From assembly GCA_003956705.1 (NCBI GenBank), contig QZCP01000246.1, positions 99,078 through 163,077 on the forward strand: a stretch of 64,000 nucleotides of DNA, read 5' to 3'. Origin of the DNA: Brevipalpus yothersi. Taxonomy: Eukaryota > Arthropoda > Arachnida > Trombidiformes > Tenuipalpidae. Under the pieces are notes generated by a model. It was not told where the DNA came from, ran no database searches, and was given only the letters and a program-made list of their open reading frames with translations. This document shows positions 32,464 to 44,300 of the stretch, in pieces. Positions within the stretch are counted from its first letter, which is position 1. Each line of letters begins with the position of its first letter. Both the position numbers and the translations under genes were made by a program.

Positions 32464-33406
32464 ATGATGGCAATGATAGATGAGGCCGTTGAAGAGGGAG
32501 TTTTCCAACGGGATCATCCCTGGAATTGGAATATTGGTGAGCTTGAATTGAGCTCAAAGGATCCTAGGGTTGTGAATCTGATGGGTTTCCTTCACAACCC
32601 CGCGCCGTATGAAATTGACTCTCTTCCCCCAATGAATAAAGAGGAAATGGAAGAAATTTACGCTAATACTGGACATCAGATCAGACCTTTGGAGGGAAGT
32701 GAAACTGAATACCAGATCCTGGAGAGGTATTTCGAAGACACCCGATATAGAGGGAGATTTGAAGATAAACCTTACAATCCGTATAGGATTATGAATATCT
32801 TCAAGACTACCCGTCTTAACAATGGACAATGGAACCCAAATTCATTACTGAACAGGAAACTACTCTGGCATGGCACTCCACATCAGAACATTTTGGGAAT
32901 TCTGAGAAGTGGTTTTACTACCAATCCAGAATATGGATGGATATGCTTCTCCGATAGAGTACCTATTGCTGCTTTTCATTGTCGGAAAGACCTTAGCGAG
33001 CCAACTTGGGGTAAAATTCGCTTCATTCTGTTGTGTGAAGTTGCTCTGGGTACACCGTATGTATCAGAAAATTTTCCTACACCCACCCTCGATTCAATTT
33101 GATTTCTGTTCCAGAGATATACAGTACGAGAAGATCAAAGACACTATCGAGAGACCAGGGCCCGGAAAGCATAGTACCATTTGCGTTGGTCGTTACTTGC
33201 CATCCGAATGGAGAAAAATGAATCAAATTCGTTTTGGGGAAAATGATGCGTTTCTCGATGGGGACGAAGATGATTTTGACTATGAAGTACCATGGGAACC
33301 GTGGGTGGAGGAGAAAAACTCTCGTATCAATTTTCAGAGTGAATATCGAGTTTATGATGGCGCCCAAGCGAGAGTTCGCTATATAGTTCAATATAGAGTG
33401 GAATGA
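32464..33406 (+). CDS. PARP-like ADP-ribosyltransferase, copy f
   Basis: Exons 32464-33056 and 33115-33406 give 294 intact residues very similar to copy e. His is at about 136, Cys at about 161 and Glu at about 274. Compared with copy e it lacks 33 nt in the N-terminal region and has scattered replacements in exon 2 (LPSEWRKMNQIRFGENDAF), while the catalytic core of exon 1 is nearly identical, a pattern consistent with gene conversion or constraint on the core. Its 5' leader is the composite described just upstream, so its regulation may differ from copy e. Confidence 0.8.
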
Positions 33407-34483
33407 GCACGTTATTATACGAATAAGGTATGCAAAAATACTTTTTCGTACGCTGACAACCCTAATTGGGAGCTAGGAAAGAAGAATATCCTACAAGTTT
33501 TACACTAAGGAAGCTGATCTCTACCTAGGTTCTGCTTTCCTATTATCTCTTATTTCTAAATTGGAAGATTATCTTCCAGCAAACATTTGTTCGAGCAGAT
33601 ATGTATCAAACTTGAACGAAGAGAATTAAAGAAGCTATTATAATATTATTTGAGATCTCTTATCACGAGCTTGCCCCTTCTCCTATCGAGTTCATACGAT
33701 ATTCAAACTGAATGTCTCATATTCCGACTTTCTCTAGCTTCAAGTGGAGCAAAATTGGGGTTTTACACATATCGAAGAGAAAATGTGAGCAAGGCTAATG
33801 ATTGAGTTCGTAACCGTCATGAAGCTCAATTGTTGGTCTCTTTTCTAACTCTGGTGAATACTCTGTAGCAACAAACTCACTGATCTTATCTCTTTGTTTT
33901 CCTACTGAGAGAATCTATGGCTCAAGGTTGTTTTCTGTCTCATCTGTTAAGTTTAATTTTCTCATTCATCAATCTCATGTGATGGTGTGAAATTTCGAGT
34001 TATATACCAGTATTCTCTTTTTTCTAGTTTACTCACACTCAAGCTATAATCTTCCCACTCCTCGGATGCTTATCATTCATCATTGAGTGTGGGAGAGACG
34101 TTACTCATCGATTCCCTCTCTGTGCTCGTGAATTAGGACTCTTAAAGCAATTGTGATGATGAATTGAATGTGATTCGAGTGCCTGAAAAGTTTCCGTAAT
34201 GAGATTGAAATTTTTTTTTCTGTTACTTGAAGTATTCATTTTCCTTCAGAAACGTTTATTCTAACGCGCTCAATTAAAGATGATGATAATAATATTCTCT
34301 CAAACCTAGAAAATTTCGGTCCAGAATTTCAAATATTCGATTCTCATCGATCCAGAAAAAGCGCCGGCGAGAGTAGCCGATCTACTAGATGACGCAATGA
34401 TGATGTATCAAAACAAAAACATGCACCAGCTGATCAAGAGAAAGGGTTGGATTGTTTCTGGGTTTCTCCGAAAACTTAATAGA
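33407..34483. other. PARP-f 3' flank grading into the LEM-BTB upstream unit
   Basis: About 33407-34050 matches 27902-28560. At about 34055 it switches to the LEM-BTB upstream unit (CTTCCCACTCCTCGGATGC...). A short upstream frame starts at 34397 (MMMYQNKNMHQL). Confidence 0.5.
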
Positions 34484-35072
34484 TACAGTCAAAGCGAAAT
34501 GAAAACATACATGAGTCAAATTTGGACGAACACAAATCAAAATGAAACCAACGGTTGAGGTCAAAAAATTGTCCTTGGTACCGTGAATCAAAAAGAAGAC
34601 AACACGGATCAATATCAATCCAACATCGATCAAAATGAGAAAAACACTGGGTCTCAATCATAGACTTCTTGATGGATCTAGATACTTTTTCATCATGTTT
34701 ATGATAATTCGAACACAGTGGAAAATTAACTATTTGATATAGAGACCTGAATTCTCGAGAAATTCTCTCTTATTCTTTAGGTTGTAGATTATATTTTCCG
34801 AGAATTCAGGTGAATATATCAGATAACTAATTTTTCACTATATTCGAATTATCATAAACATGATGAAAAAGTTTCTAGATCCATCAAGAAGTCTATGATT
34901 GAGACCCAGTGTTTTTCTCATTTTGATCGATGTTTGATTGATATTGATCCGTGTTGTCTTCATTTTGATTCACGGTACCAAGGACAATTTTTTGACCTCA
35001 ACCGTTGGTTTCATTTTGATTTGTGTTTGTCCAAATTTGACTCATGTATGTTTTCATTTTGCTTTGACTGTA
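34484..35072. mobile_element. 589-bp foldback MITE with TA flanks
   Basis: Nearly the entire element is an inverted repeat: the arm from TACAGTCAAAGCGAAATG (34484) is mirrored by the arm ending CATTTTGCTTTGACTGTA (35072), about 275 bp each around a short centre near 34755-34800. TA flanks with CAGT starts are typical of Tc1/mariner-type MITEs. Both arms appear to code for the same 60-residue peptide, but this is only the mirror of one sequence. Copies L1 and L2 are uninterrupted at the matching place (…AATAGATTTGTACTCAC), so it inserted into LEM-BTB copy L3. Confidence 0.9.
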
Positions 35073-35133
35073 TGTACTCCTTTTCCTTATCAAAGATCTA
35101 TTCTTTGAAATTCGTCATCGCAACTGCTGGATC

Positions 35134-36955
35134 ATGAGAATTTATGGTCACTTGAGGATTCCATCTGTCAGAACGAGGTATTCTGCTCTGGCTGATTGGC
35201 AATTGGAATGAAAGCTCATCCGAGATCATCGATACGTTTGTGGACCAATCACACCTACAACTCGCTTTGTATATGAATATATTTTGCAGAATCGAAAAGA
35301 AAGAAAAGCTAAGCTGTCAAACTTTATTCTCCACTAACCTATCTGTATTCCCCTATAAAAAGAAATTTCACAATCCTAAACGAGTGATTTCGTTCATATT
35401 CAGATGTCTTTCGAAGTTCAGCTATGGCTAAACCTACAACCTCAAGCTCCGAATCGATCAACTCCTACTACTCACATATTAAAATTCCATCAATCGTGAC
35501 AGAATTTTCTCACCTCGATTATCAAGAACTGAAAAAGGTGTTGAAGCAAAATCATGGCTATATTTGTGGACCAATAACACCGATAACTCGATTTGTCTAT
35601 GAGTTCATTTTACGGAAAAGAAGTAAAGAAAGAGGTCCGATAGCTTCCTGATGCAATTCGTTAATCACCTGGAACATATTTATCTCATTGAAAATTCTCT
35701 CTTACAGCTTGTTCATTTCCAGGCATCAATCGAATTCCAACAAGCTCGCTCCGTCCTTAATGATAGCTCCATGAACCTGGAAGGATGAATTTTTGAGTGG
35801 AGTTAAGAGTTAAGAGTATGCTCGATGAAAAGTTGTTAACTGGTGTGTTCAATTCGGAGAGAAGCATTCCTTATATTGTTGATGTTCATAAAATTATGCT
35901 CATGTCAGTGAGCAGAGTTTTCGAGACAATGTTCAGTAGATCAATGCAGAAGGTTCGAAAGTCCAAATGAATGACCCTGAGATCGACATCAGAATTTTTT
36001 CACTTCCCTTTCGTTTTCACTCTCTTTCCATCAGATGTATTTATATACAGGCAAATTGGCAATAGATATAGAGAATTCTAGTAAGCTCATCTACTTGACT
36101 CATGAATATGATGTCAAATCATTAGAAAGGAAGTGCTCTGACTTTCTCCTAAAGAATGTCTCAAGCTCAAACGTGCATGATGTCGTCCGAATTGTGAGCA
36201 AATTCACTGATCATCACATAAACCTTGAGTCTCAGAGCTAAGAATCAAAAAGCTTCTTAATAACACAGAGTGAAACATTTAACTTCCGTTGCATATCATA
36301 CTTTTCATAGATTATCTCTTGGATATAAATTACATATTGCTCACTTTTCGCTAACTTGTACTTGATGAGCTGTAGTTTTTGTCCTCAGGGAGCAAATTTT
36401 TCTTCCTGCACAATTTGAATAGCTTTGACTAGCTCAGTTTGATCAAAAAGCTTCATATGATATTCTTTTTTTCTAATTTCCAATTTTTTTCTCTTGATAG
36501 ACTAACTTCTACAATTTAGAGCCATCTAATAGAGTCTGTTCTAAACTATATTGCTCAGAATATGATCCTTTGGCTGATGAACTTTCATCAAAATTGTCAA
36601 CAAAGTTTGACGTTGGAAGTAGATCTAATCGTCCATCTGATCTGTTAACTTAGTCTAAAACAAGCCCCAAACCAGGCTCAAGTGGCTACTTTAAACTGAG
36701 TTCAGCTCTCGGAACCGATCGAGCAGAGATTTCGCAAGTTTTTGAAAATTTTCAAGCAAAATCTGACGACGAATTTTGTCGATTGAATAGTGGTGAAGGC
36801 TCTCAAGCTACTCAATCCCTTCGACTGGGTGGGTCATCTAATGACTTGAGCCCTGAAAAGCAAGTAATCCCAACATCTAAGAAACACAAACAACATGAAA
36901 CACAAGAAACAAGAAGGCATTTGAAAGCCCGGAGAAGATTAGAGGACCGGTGACG
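35134..36955 (+). pseudogene. LEM-LEM-BTB gene copy L3, decayed
   Basis: All four exons of the family can be traced. LEM1 has a stop (TGA 35209-35211, ...WQLE then stop). LEM2 is readable (LDYQELKKVLKQNHGYICG). In the BTB exon a 7-nt duplication near 35806-35818, a deletion after LLTG and an insertion of CT-rich sequence near 36000-36030 break the frame. The tail exon carries a stop (near 36654). The foldback MITE lies about 60 bp upstream of the first ATG. Confidence 0.85.
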
Positions 36956-37039
36956 GGAAGATAATCGGAGGAAATTCGTGGGCTCCATTTGCGTCAGCCA
37001 GCCAGAAGTGAAGTACTCTCAATAATAATGGTAAATGAT

Positions 37040-37350
37040 ATCAAGTTAATCGCTGAAGCGCTTCATGAAAGAGGATCAGTGGTGATCAATCTAACAAGAG
37101 TAAGAGTTTCAATCTCAATAAGTTTTCAGGGAACTCCAAGCTTGCACCTAGAATCATCATGGCCACCGCAAATTAGGAGATTGTTTTTGGTGATCTGATA
37201 CCTATGAGTACCGCTAAGAGTATTTGATAGAAAGAATATGTATAAACGGGTTAAAGCAGCGTTATGGAACTTCCAACCATTCCTAACTAGCCTAATTGTC
37301 TCTACGTTATTGCTGGCTATGATAATGCGAACTCTTTGCAGAAAAGAATA
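37040..37350 (+). pseudogene. CHID1 trace (exons 2 and 3)
   Basis: CTTCATGAAAGAGGATCAGTGGTGATCAAT near 37058 matches exon 2, and TGCTGGCTATGATAATGCGAACTC near 37312 matches the start of exon 3. Nothing else of the gene remains. It lies behind LEM-BTB L3. Confidence 0.6.
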
Positions 37351-38769
37351 GTCACCATTTCGGCCCTAGCTTGGAAAGATATGAGACTCATCTCAACTTA
37401 TCCATTCTTCAATGAAAAACATGATTACACCATTCTCAATTCTCTGAGACTCTCCGTTCTTGAGATAAGAGTGCCAACGTTTTGGAGCTTGATTAGGCCA
37501 CAAGAGGTCTCAATTTCACCCGATCTAGATTGGACTTAGTTTTTCTAGAAGCTTACATTGAATCAGATTATTCGAAAACAAGACTGATAAGATAAACTCA
37601 TGATTAGATAACAGAATGAAGAAAAACCACATTTTCTTCTTTACTGATCATATCTCCACAAATTGCTCTTACCACATGACCAAACTGATAGCACGATTAG
37701 TCAATCTTATGATCAAGATTGTCAAGGAGTTTCAGGTTTTTAAAACGGATCGTCTTTTTGTTATATTGAAAAACGTTCTCTTATCTCGATGGTCAACAAA
37801 ATGCTCTGACCGCAACATGGAATTCACTCTATAGCTTGATTGAAGAAAGATCAATATTCTGAGAAAGTCCCAAGGGGCTTACCAGTATCATTACTGAGAT
37901 ATGAGCAATTCATCTCCGAAAACCATTGTTCGGAGCTATACCTAGGACGCCAGATAGGACATCGCAGTAACAAACTGAGTATCAGTCCAGTCCATCAAAG
38001 ATGAGGGTAGACTAAACAACAGTCCTATGAGCTTGAGCTCCATAGATAAGAGTGAGATCAGCACTCTTCTCCGAGAAGCTCTCATTCCTCAGCTCTCTGC
38101 AAGTTTTTCCACGAAGCAATGGGTTAATACTCATTCCATGGTATGATTAGAGCAGAAATCATGATGAATCGAATGTTCAGCGGAGAAAAGTGAGCAGGAC
38201 TACAATGAGTATTTTATTTAAGTATTCTCAGCCTCTAACACTTAATCCCTTAATATCAGAGTTGGTTCGAGTAGTGAGAAAAACTCACGCACAGAGTGAG
38301 TCCTAGAGTTCATTCCCTATTCATCACCAAGAGTCTTATTCTTTTCTTTCCAAATAATATATTCGGAAGTATTGTACTCGTATTTTCAATTAGAAGATAA
38401 TTGGTGCTCTCAAATAGTCATCACAGAATAGAATAGATAGATTAACACCACATCAACATGTGTCGAAAACATGGAAGATTCAAACTCACTTTCAAAGAAC
38501 ACTGAGACCCCCCAGTCTGTGAGTCAGCCTACGTTGGTAATCACTACTTTCCAGTGCTCGAGTTTCCGTTCACTTCATTCTAAAAAGAAGGGAATCATGC
38601 TATCCATAGTTGCAATTGAGTTTTAGCAGTTGTAGTCAAGTTAATCTGAGACGATGTTCCACATTGTGTTCAAGGAATCATCTTCCTATCGTTCACATAG
38701 GATGTAAAAATTTTAACAAGTATCTTCGACCATTCTTATTGATGCTACTGAGTAGTCTTACTCTGCTGT
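37351..38769. other. Gene-free stretch
   Basis: Several short open frames exist but none has splice support, a paralogue or a recognisable motif. I see nothing specific here. Confidence 0.4.
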
Positions 38770-39454
38770 ATGTAGGGGATCCAGCTCGTGATACTCATAC
38801 TCTTTTTCATTCACTTGAAGGGATGCTGGAGGAGACAGGGACAACGAATATCGCCTACAGCGAATTCGAAGGCTATTGCCACCAGTTGAGACTGCCTTCA
38901 TGAAGTGTAAGGATTATCTAAGAAGAGAAGAAACTCCTTATTACCAAAGTCCAGAGGAAGGTGATTCACAATGTGCGTATCTCCAGCGCATTGGAAAAAC
39001 ATTTGGTACGGTGACCCGGGACAGTGATATTTTCATGCATGGAGGCGAAACGATTTACAGACCTGAGGAGCCCAAACAGAACTCATCAATTGGTCAACTA
39101 AAGAAATACACGATGTCAGCTATCGGAGAAAAATGCCGCTGGAACAGAAAAGATCTAATCTGCATTGCTCTGATAGTTGGCTGCAACTATTGTCAAGGTT
39201 TACCTGGAAAAGGTATAGAGAAAGCCATCCCCATTGTGAATGAAACAAGAGAGTTTTTTGATAACGTTGAGTACAGCGTCTCTAAAAGACGTGTAATCGA
39301 ACGACTTAAAGGTATCGAAGGAAATTCTCCAGGTTTCCCAGATGAGGAAGCTTTCGATGAGTATTATACTCAGTATGTGATACAGGACTCAGACTCGCAG
39401 CCACACCGAAGCCATGAGACCATTTCTTATGCAGAACCAATATGTAGAGCTTAA
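38770..39454 (+). pseudogene. XPG/GEN1-type nuclease fragment
   Basis: The main frame (38876-39454) reads ETAFMKCKDYLRREETPYYQ, then EEGDSQCAYLQRIGKTFGTV, TRDSDIFMHGGETIYR, and RKDLICIALIVGCNYCQGLP followed by GKGIEKAI. This is the I-region and helix-hairpin-helix of the Rad2 family (XPG, GEN1, EXO1, FEN1), which cut flaps or branched DNA using clustered acidic residues. The DxD of TRDSD is present, but the second acidic residue of the E-x-E pair is Asp and the GCDY aspartate is Asn. An upstream frame (VGDPARDTHTLFHSLEG) joins with a frame change near 38880. No N-region (start of the nuclease fold) was found. It is most likely a truncated, inactive copy. Confidence 0.65.
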
Positions 39455-40289
39455 TTGTTGCGAAGCTTGATGAATTCTGAGTAACAAGAATATTAAGCCC
39501 TTCTATATGGTGCTAAAAGTATTTTGGTGAGAGTATTTCCAGCCTGTTCGGGAATCGAGCACCTCTTGTTCTCGAAACGTAAAATGAAGGGTAAAAATGA
39601 TGCAAAATTTGGCTGATTGGCTCAGAGCAATGCTATGAAATTTTCGGATGAAGTTTTGCTTATCGTTTGAGGCCTACTATGATAAGCAATGAGAATGATC
39701 TTATAATTATTCGGGAAGTGATTGCAGTGTTTGCACAGATAAGCAGACTGTGGGAAGAGACCAAAAATTGAGTGATTAGTAGATTGTTGCTTGCCTGCGA
39801 ACAATTTGACTCTGAGTCAAAAAAATTTGACTTGGATAAACTACAAGCTATTTTTCAATATTTTTGATCACTGACTATTCCTACTTCCATATAACTGTAG
39901 TGAGTTGGTAGAGAGTGGTCGAGATCTATGTTAGCCATTGTTTAAAGTAGAGGTTTCCTAATGTAAAATAGTAATGCCAGCCCAAGATCTAGCCTCAGAT
40001 CTTTCACCTGAGTAAAGTTATGAAAAAATGACAGTGAATGGAATTTTTGCTCGTGAGCTCACACTCACAAAATGGAGGAGAGTGAATACATATATGTAAG
40101 TGTTACTCCTGATTGTTCACTGATAAATTGGAAATATTCCTCCAGCATCCAAAACACCAATCGAACGTCTACCTCTCTCATTTTCCTCTATCTCTCTCTT
40201 GAAATTCGAAAAATTTGATACCCTCTGATGGCCCAGAAGAACTTGCAGAAAAAGATGCCAGCATAAGCTTCTGGTCGAAGTCTAGATTT
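39455..40289. other. Gene-free stretch
   Basis: Nothing coding supported on either strand. Confidence 0.4.
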
Positions 40290-40740
40290 TCGTGAATATT
40301 CGCAACCAAATTTATCTTCCAATATCGGAATATTGTCTCAAGAGCAATGTAAGAACTTCCTCATCGTTAACAAGTTCATTGTCTTCGGTAGACATATGAA
40401 GACAATATCCAAAAAAGCTGGCAAGGATTAGGATTTCCGCTTCCAGAGTGCCAGAGATATTTGAATCTCTCTAAATCAGATATACATCATCTGATCAATG
40501 GTAAAGAAATATACTTGTCGGAAATTTATCTGCCTTTATTCCTAACAAAATATTAAAATATCGAAAATAATCCCAAGTTGGCCAATTAATTTACACTCAC
40601 AGGTGTGAAAATATAACTGATCATGAAATTCTTATTGTTTGTCGAAGTTCGGGAATATATCCTCACCGTATTTGGTTCATAGAATGAAAATTATGTTCGA
40701 CGGAGTTTGAAAATCAGCATTCATCAAAATTAGGTTGATG
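40290..40740 (+). pseudogene. Decayed C-terminal part of the five-repeat protein
   Basis: Nucleotide similarity to about 44920-45395 is clear (ATCGGAATATTGTCTCAAGAGC, AGCTGGCAAGGATTAGG, TATTTGAATCTCT, ending TCATCAAAATTAG). Multiple indels and stops break every frame. It is more diverged than the 30.2-kb fragment, so it is an older copy. Confidence 0.8.
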
Positions 40741-41039
40741 AGGAACCTAACTTCGTTTTCCTCCCTTAAAATTTATTCTAACGCGATTGATTAAATATCA
40801 TATTGTTCATAGCTTCCCAAACTGATTCAAAGATCCCAATTATTCGATTTTCATCCTTTACCTGAAAAAGCGCGCGTTAGTAACCGATCCACTAGATGAC
40901 GCAATGATGATGTATCAAAAGCATGCACCAGCTGATCGAGAAAAGGGTTAGTCTTAATTAATAGACTTGTGCTAGTTCTTATTAGAGATCTATTCCTCGA
41001 AATTCTTCAACGAAACTGCTGGATTGCTGAATTTACAAT

Positions 41040-42440
41040 TTGTATGGTCACTTGAGGATTCCCTTTATCAGAACGGAGTATTCCCATTTGGCTGATTGGC
41101 AATTGAAATTGAAGCTCATACAACATCATGAATACGTTCGTGGCCCAATCACACCTACTACTCGCTTCGTTTATGAATACATTTTGCAGAATAGACAAGA
41201 AAGAAAAGGTAACCTGTCAAACTTCAGTCTCCACTAGCTCATCTGTATTCTCATGTAAAAAAAATGTCACAATCCTCAACGAGTGATTTTTCTCATATTC
41301 ACAGATGTCTATCAAAGTTCAGCTATGGCCATGCAGACTACCTCAAGCTCAGAATTGATCAACTCATACTACTCTCATCTTAAGATTCCATCAATCGTGA
41401 CAGCATTTTCTTACCTCGATGATCAAGAACTGAAAAAGGTGTTGAAACAGGATCATGGCTATTTTTGTGGGCCAATAACACCGACAACTCGATTTGTCTA
41501 TGGATTCATCTTACTGAAAAGAAGAGAAGAGAGTGATCAAATAGTTCTCTCATGCCATTCGTCAATCAATTGAAATATTTTTATCTTATTGCAAATTTTT
41601 TCTTACAGCTTCTCCATTTTTAGGCACCAATCGAATTCCAACAAGCTCGCTTCGTTCCTCAATGACAGCCTCTTTCAAGAGCCTCGAAAGATGAATTTTT
41701 GAGTGGAGTTAAGAGTATGCTCGATGAAAAGTTGTTAACTGATGTCAGTTTTGTTTTCCATTCAGAGGGAAGCATTACCTCTACTGTGGATGTTCATAAA
41801 TTTGTGCTCATGTCAGCGAGCAAAGTTTTCAAGACAATATTCAGTGGCTCAATCCCAGAAGAATTGGAAGTCCAAATGAATGACCCTGAGATCGACATTG
41901 AGAGTTTCAGAATTTTCATTCAGTATTTATATACAGGCAGATTGGCAATAGATTTAGAGAATCCCAGTAAGCTAGTTTACTTAGCTCATAAATACGATGT
42001 CAAATCTCCGGAACAAAAGTGCTCTGACTTTCTCCTAAGGAGTGTCTCGAGCTCAAATGTGCATTATGTTGTCCAAACTGTGAGTAGATTCAATAATCAT
42101 CACCTTTACTTCGAGTCTCGGAGCTGGGAATCTAGATGCTTGCTACAGATATAGAGAAAAGTATTCAACATCTGTACCAAATCATATGCTGCGTAGATTG
42201 TCTCTTGTAGAAAAGTTAGATATTTCTTACTTTCTGCAAACTTGAATAAGATTAGCTGTAGTTTTTGTGACCAAGGAGCAAACTTTTCTTCTTTCACAAT
42301 TTGAGTAGCTTCGACTCGCCCAATTTGATCAGAAAACTTCATTTGTAATTCTTTTTCTCTGATTAATTATTTTTTCTTATAAAAGACCAACCTTCACGAA
42401 GATATTCACTAGAGTCCGTTTCGAACTCTATTGCTCTGAA
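41040..42440 (+). pseudogene. LEM-LEM-BTB gene copy L4, partly decayed
   Basis: LEM1 (YGHLRIPFIRTEYSHLADW...VRGPITPTTRFVYE), LEM2 (LDDQELKKVLKQDHGYFCG) and the BTB domain (41711-42080, LLTDVSFVFHSEG...IQYLYTGRLAIDLE) are each readable. Three faults argue against function: no ATG ahead of LEM1 in frame, a 4-nt insertion near 41670-41680 that shifts frame between LEM2 and BTB, and a degraded tail exon after 42390. The LEM1 glycine-preceding Cys is Arg. The BTB part alone might still be expressed from an internal start. Confidence 0.75.
42106..42342 (-). other. Antisense open frame in L4, counterpart of 12146-12364
   Basis: The peptide MKFSDQIGRVEATQIVKEEK then FAPWSQKLQLILFKFAES is clearly homologous to the L1 antisense peptide despite nucleotide divergence, and the frame is open over 78 codons. 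See findings. Confidence 0.4.
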
Positions 42441-42599
42441 CATGATCCTCTGGCTGACGAACTTCCATCGTATCTGAAAAAAATTTGTGTATTCCATTTA
42501 CATATCATGATCAACTATCCGAAAAAAAGATACTCTCGATGATAATGGTAAATTACATGTTTGTCACATAGATCCTTTGACTCCCATTTTCAAGGTTTT

Positions 42600-43830
42600 G
42601 TGGGTCGTTTCGAGTGAGATGTCCGTAGTCGATCTCTATGAAAGGGGTTTAGTGATAACCAATCACAGAGTTATTCTGAGAGAACATGAAACTAACATCG
42701 AGGATCATATTGACCATCATAACTTTAACAATTCAGTTCTTGGTTATGTGGCTCAAGTGGGTAACGCTTAGAGCTCTCTTTAGTAGCTAGGAATTCACAT
42801 GGACGCGTAGAAGCATCCTTCTGGAACTTTCAACCATTCTTAACCAACCTAATTATCTCTATGTTACAGTGGAGCGGGGTCGGCTATGATAACGCAAAAC
42901 TCTTAGCCAAAAAGTTTAATCATATATCTCCAGTTTGCCTTCAATTGAAGCTAAATAATGAAGAAACCACTCAAATTGAGGGTACACGATATTGATTCTG
43001 GATGGGTGAGAGATCTTCGTAAAGCAGATACTGATATAAAAGTTGTCCCAAGAGTTATGCTCGGTATGCTTCTCAACTAATTGCTTTGCACACCAACACC
43101 AAGTTGTCAAGCTTCATTGGTAGATAGCTAGTTGAACTTGCGAAGGTTAGTAATCCAGCTAACCTGTAGAAGCAAGCAAAGCTCCAATACTTCTTCCCCG
43201 TTCTTAATACATGATTATGATAATGAATCTTGTTGAGATGAATATTTGCTAGATTTAAATTCACAAAATCGAACTCATATATGATATCGTCTTTGCACAT
43301 CCATAGAAACATGTATTTCATCGATGGAACATGGATTTGTTCTCGAAATGTGGAGCTCATTCCCGCTAGTGATGTGATTGAAATTATTTCCAAAATCTAT
43401 GCTCACTTCAAGGAAGATAAGGTTCTTCTCATTCTGATAGTTCCACCTCCTCTGCATTATGGGTATGTTCTTATCGTTTTCCAAGTTATTTTGACTTTCT
43501 CATTCGATTTTGGTAAATTAGTGGACGTGTCGGTCTTTTCGTGAAGGATGATGCTGAGCGTCTTGCAGCTAATGTACATGGATTCTCCTTGATGACTTAT
43601 GACTATTCAAATGCATGAAAGTAATTCCAAGCAGATCTGTGAATTATGATTGTTTATTCATGGAAAATGTGATTCTACCCGGCCCAAATAGCCCTCCAAA
43701 ATGGGTAAAAGAATGTATCAAAGCTCTGGCACCAAGAGCAACTGGCCCGATAAAAAAGAAACTTTTCTTAGGACTAAATTTCTATTTCAACTACTTACCA
43801 CCATCAAGCACTGGTAAACACTTATAGAAA
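42600..43830 (+). pseudogene. CHID1 fragments (exons 2-7)
   Basis: Exon 2 (about 42612-42756), exon 3 (about 42872-43148), exon 4 fused directly to exon 5 by a deletion (about 43300-43465), exon 6 (about 43522-43617) and exon 7 (about 43672-43815) are readable. Exon 3 has lost DNWY-coding bases, exon 6 ends in a stop, and exons 1, 8 and 9 are absent. It lies behind LEM-BTB L4. Confidence 0.85.
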
Positions 43831-44300
43831 CTTGCAGAGATTATTATTAGTAGTATTTAAATCAAATATACTCTATCATAATGTTTAGAGTTACACCTTC
43901 CTAGTTATCAAGTAATGAAGCATTAATGAATTCCGTATGAACATTACATGGCATCATTAGCACTCTCAAAATGGGAGAGCTTATGAGAATTAAATGTTGC
44001 TTGTCAAATGACGATTTTAAATTTTATACTCAAGTCCAAAGTCTCTTTCAACTTATCAATTTAACAGTGTGTAAACATTGATAAGTTACTTGTTAATATT
44101 TGTTCGCTTTATTTGGTCAATGTCTTCTCAATCAGTGTTATTGTGTTTTTCACTAAAATTGGGATGTTTTGTAGTTTTTGCTAGAAAATTTTCTCACTTC
44201 TTTAATTATTGTCGAGTTCAACCAAGTGGAGATTTGAAGTGATTCCTATTGATATTCAGGTGTGGGTCAGTTCCATCAAGGGATCTAAATTTGAGTGGAG
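43831..44300 (+). other. Flank ahead of the first five-repeat gene
   Basis: AT-rich, no coding sequence. It probably contains the promoter of the 44301 gene, because a TTTGTTCGCTTTATTTGG region and a possible short leader precede the ATG; no clear motif could be assigned. Confidence 0.3.

Noticed and set aside
34385..35137. Two divergent open frames encoding the same roughly 60-residue peptide
   Set aside because: They are the two arms of the foldback element read in opposite directions, not a gene pair.
37336..37834. Plus-strand frames of 67-72 codons
   Set aside because: No paralogue, splice site pair, domain or signal peptide; expected by chance in this base composition.
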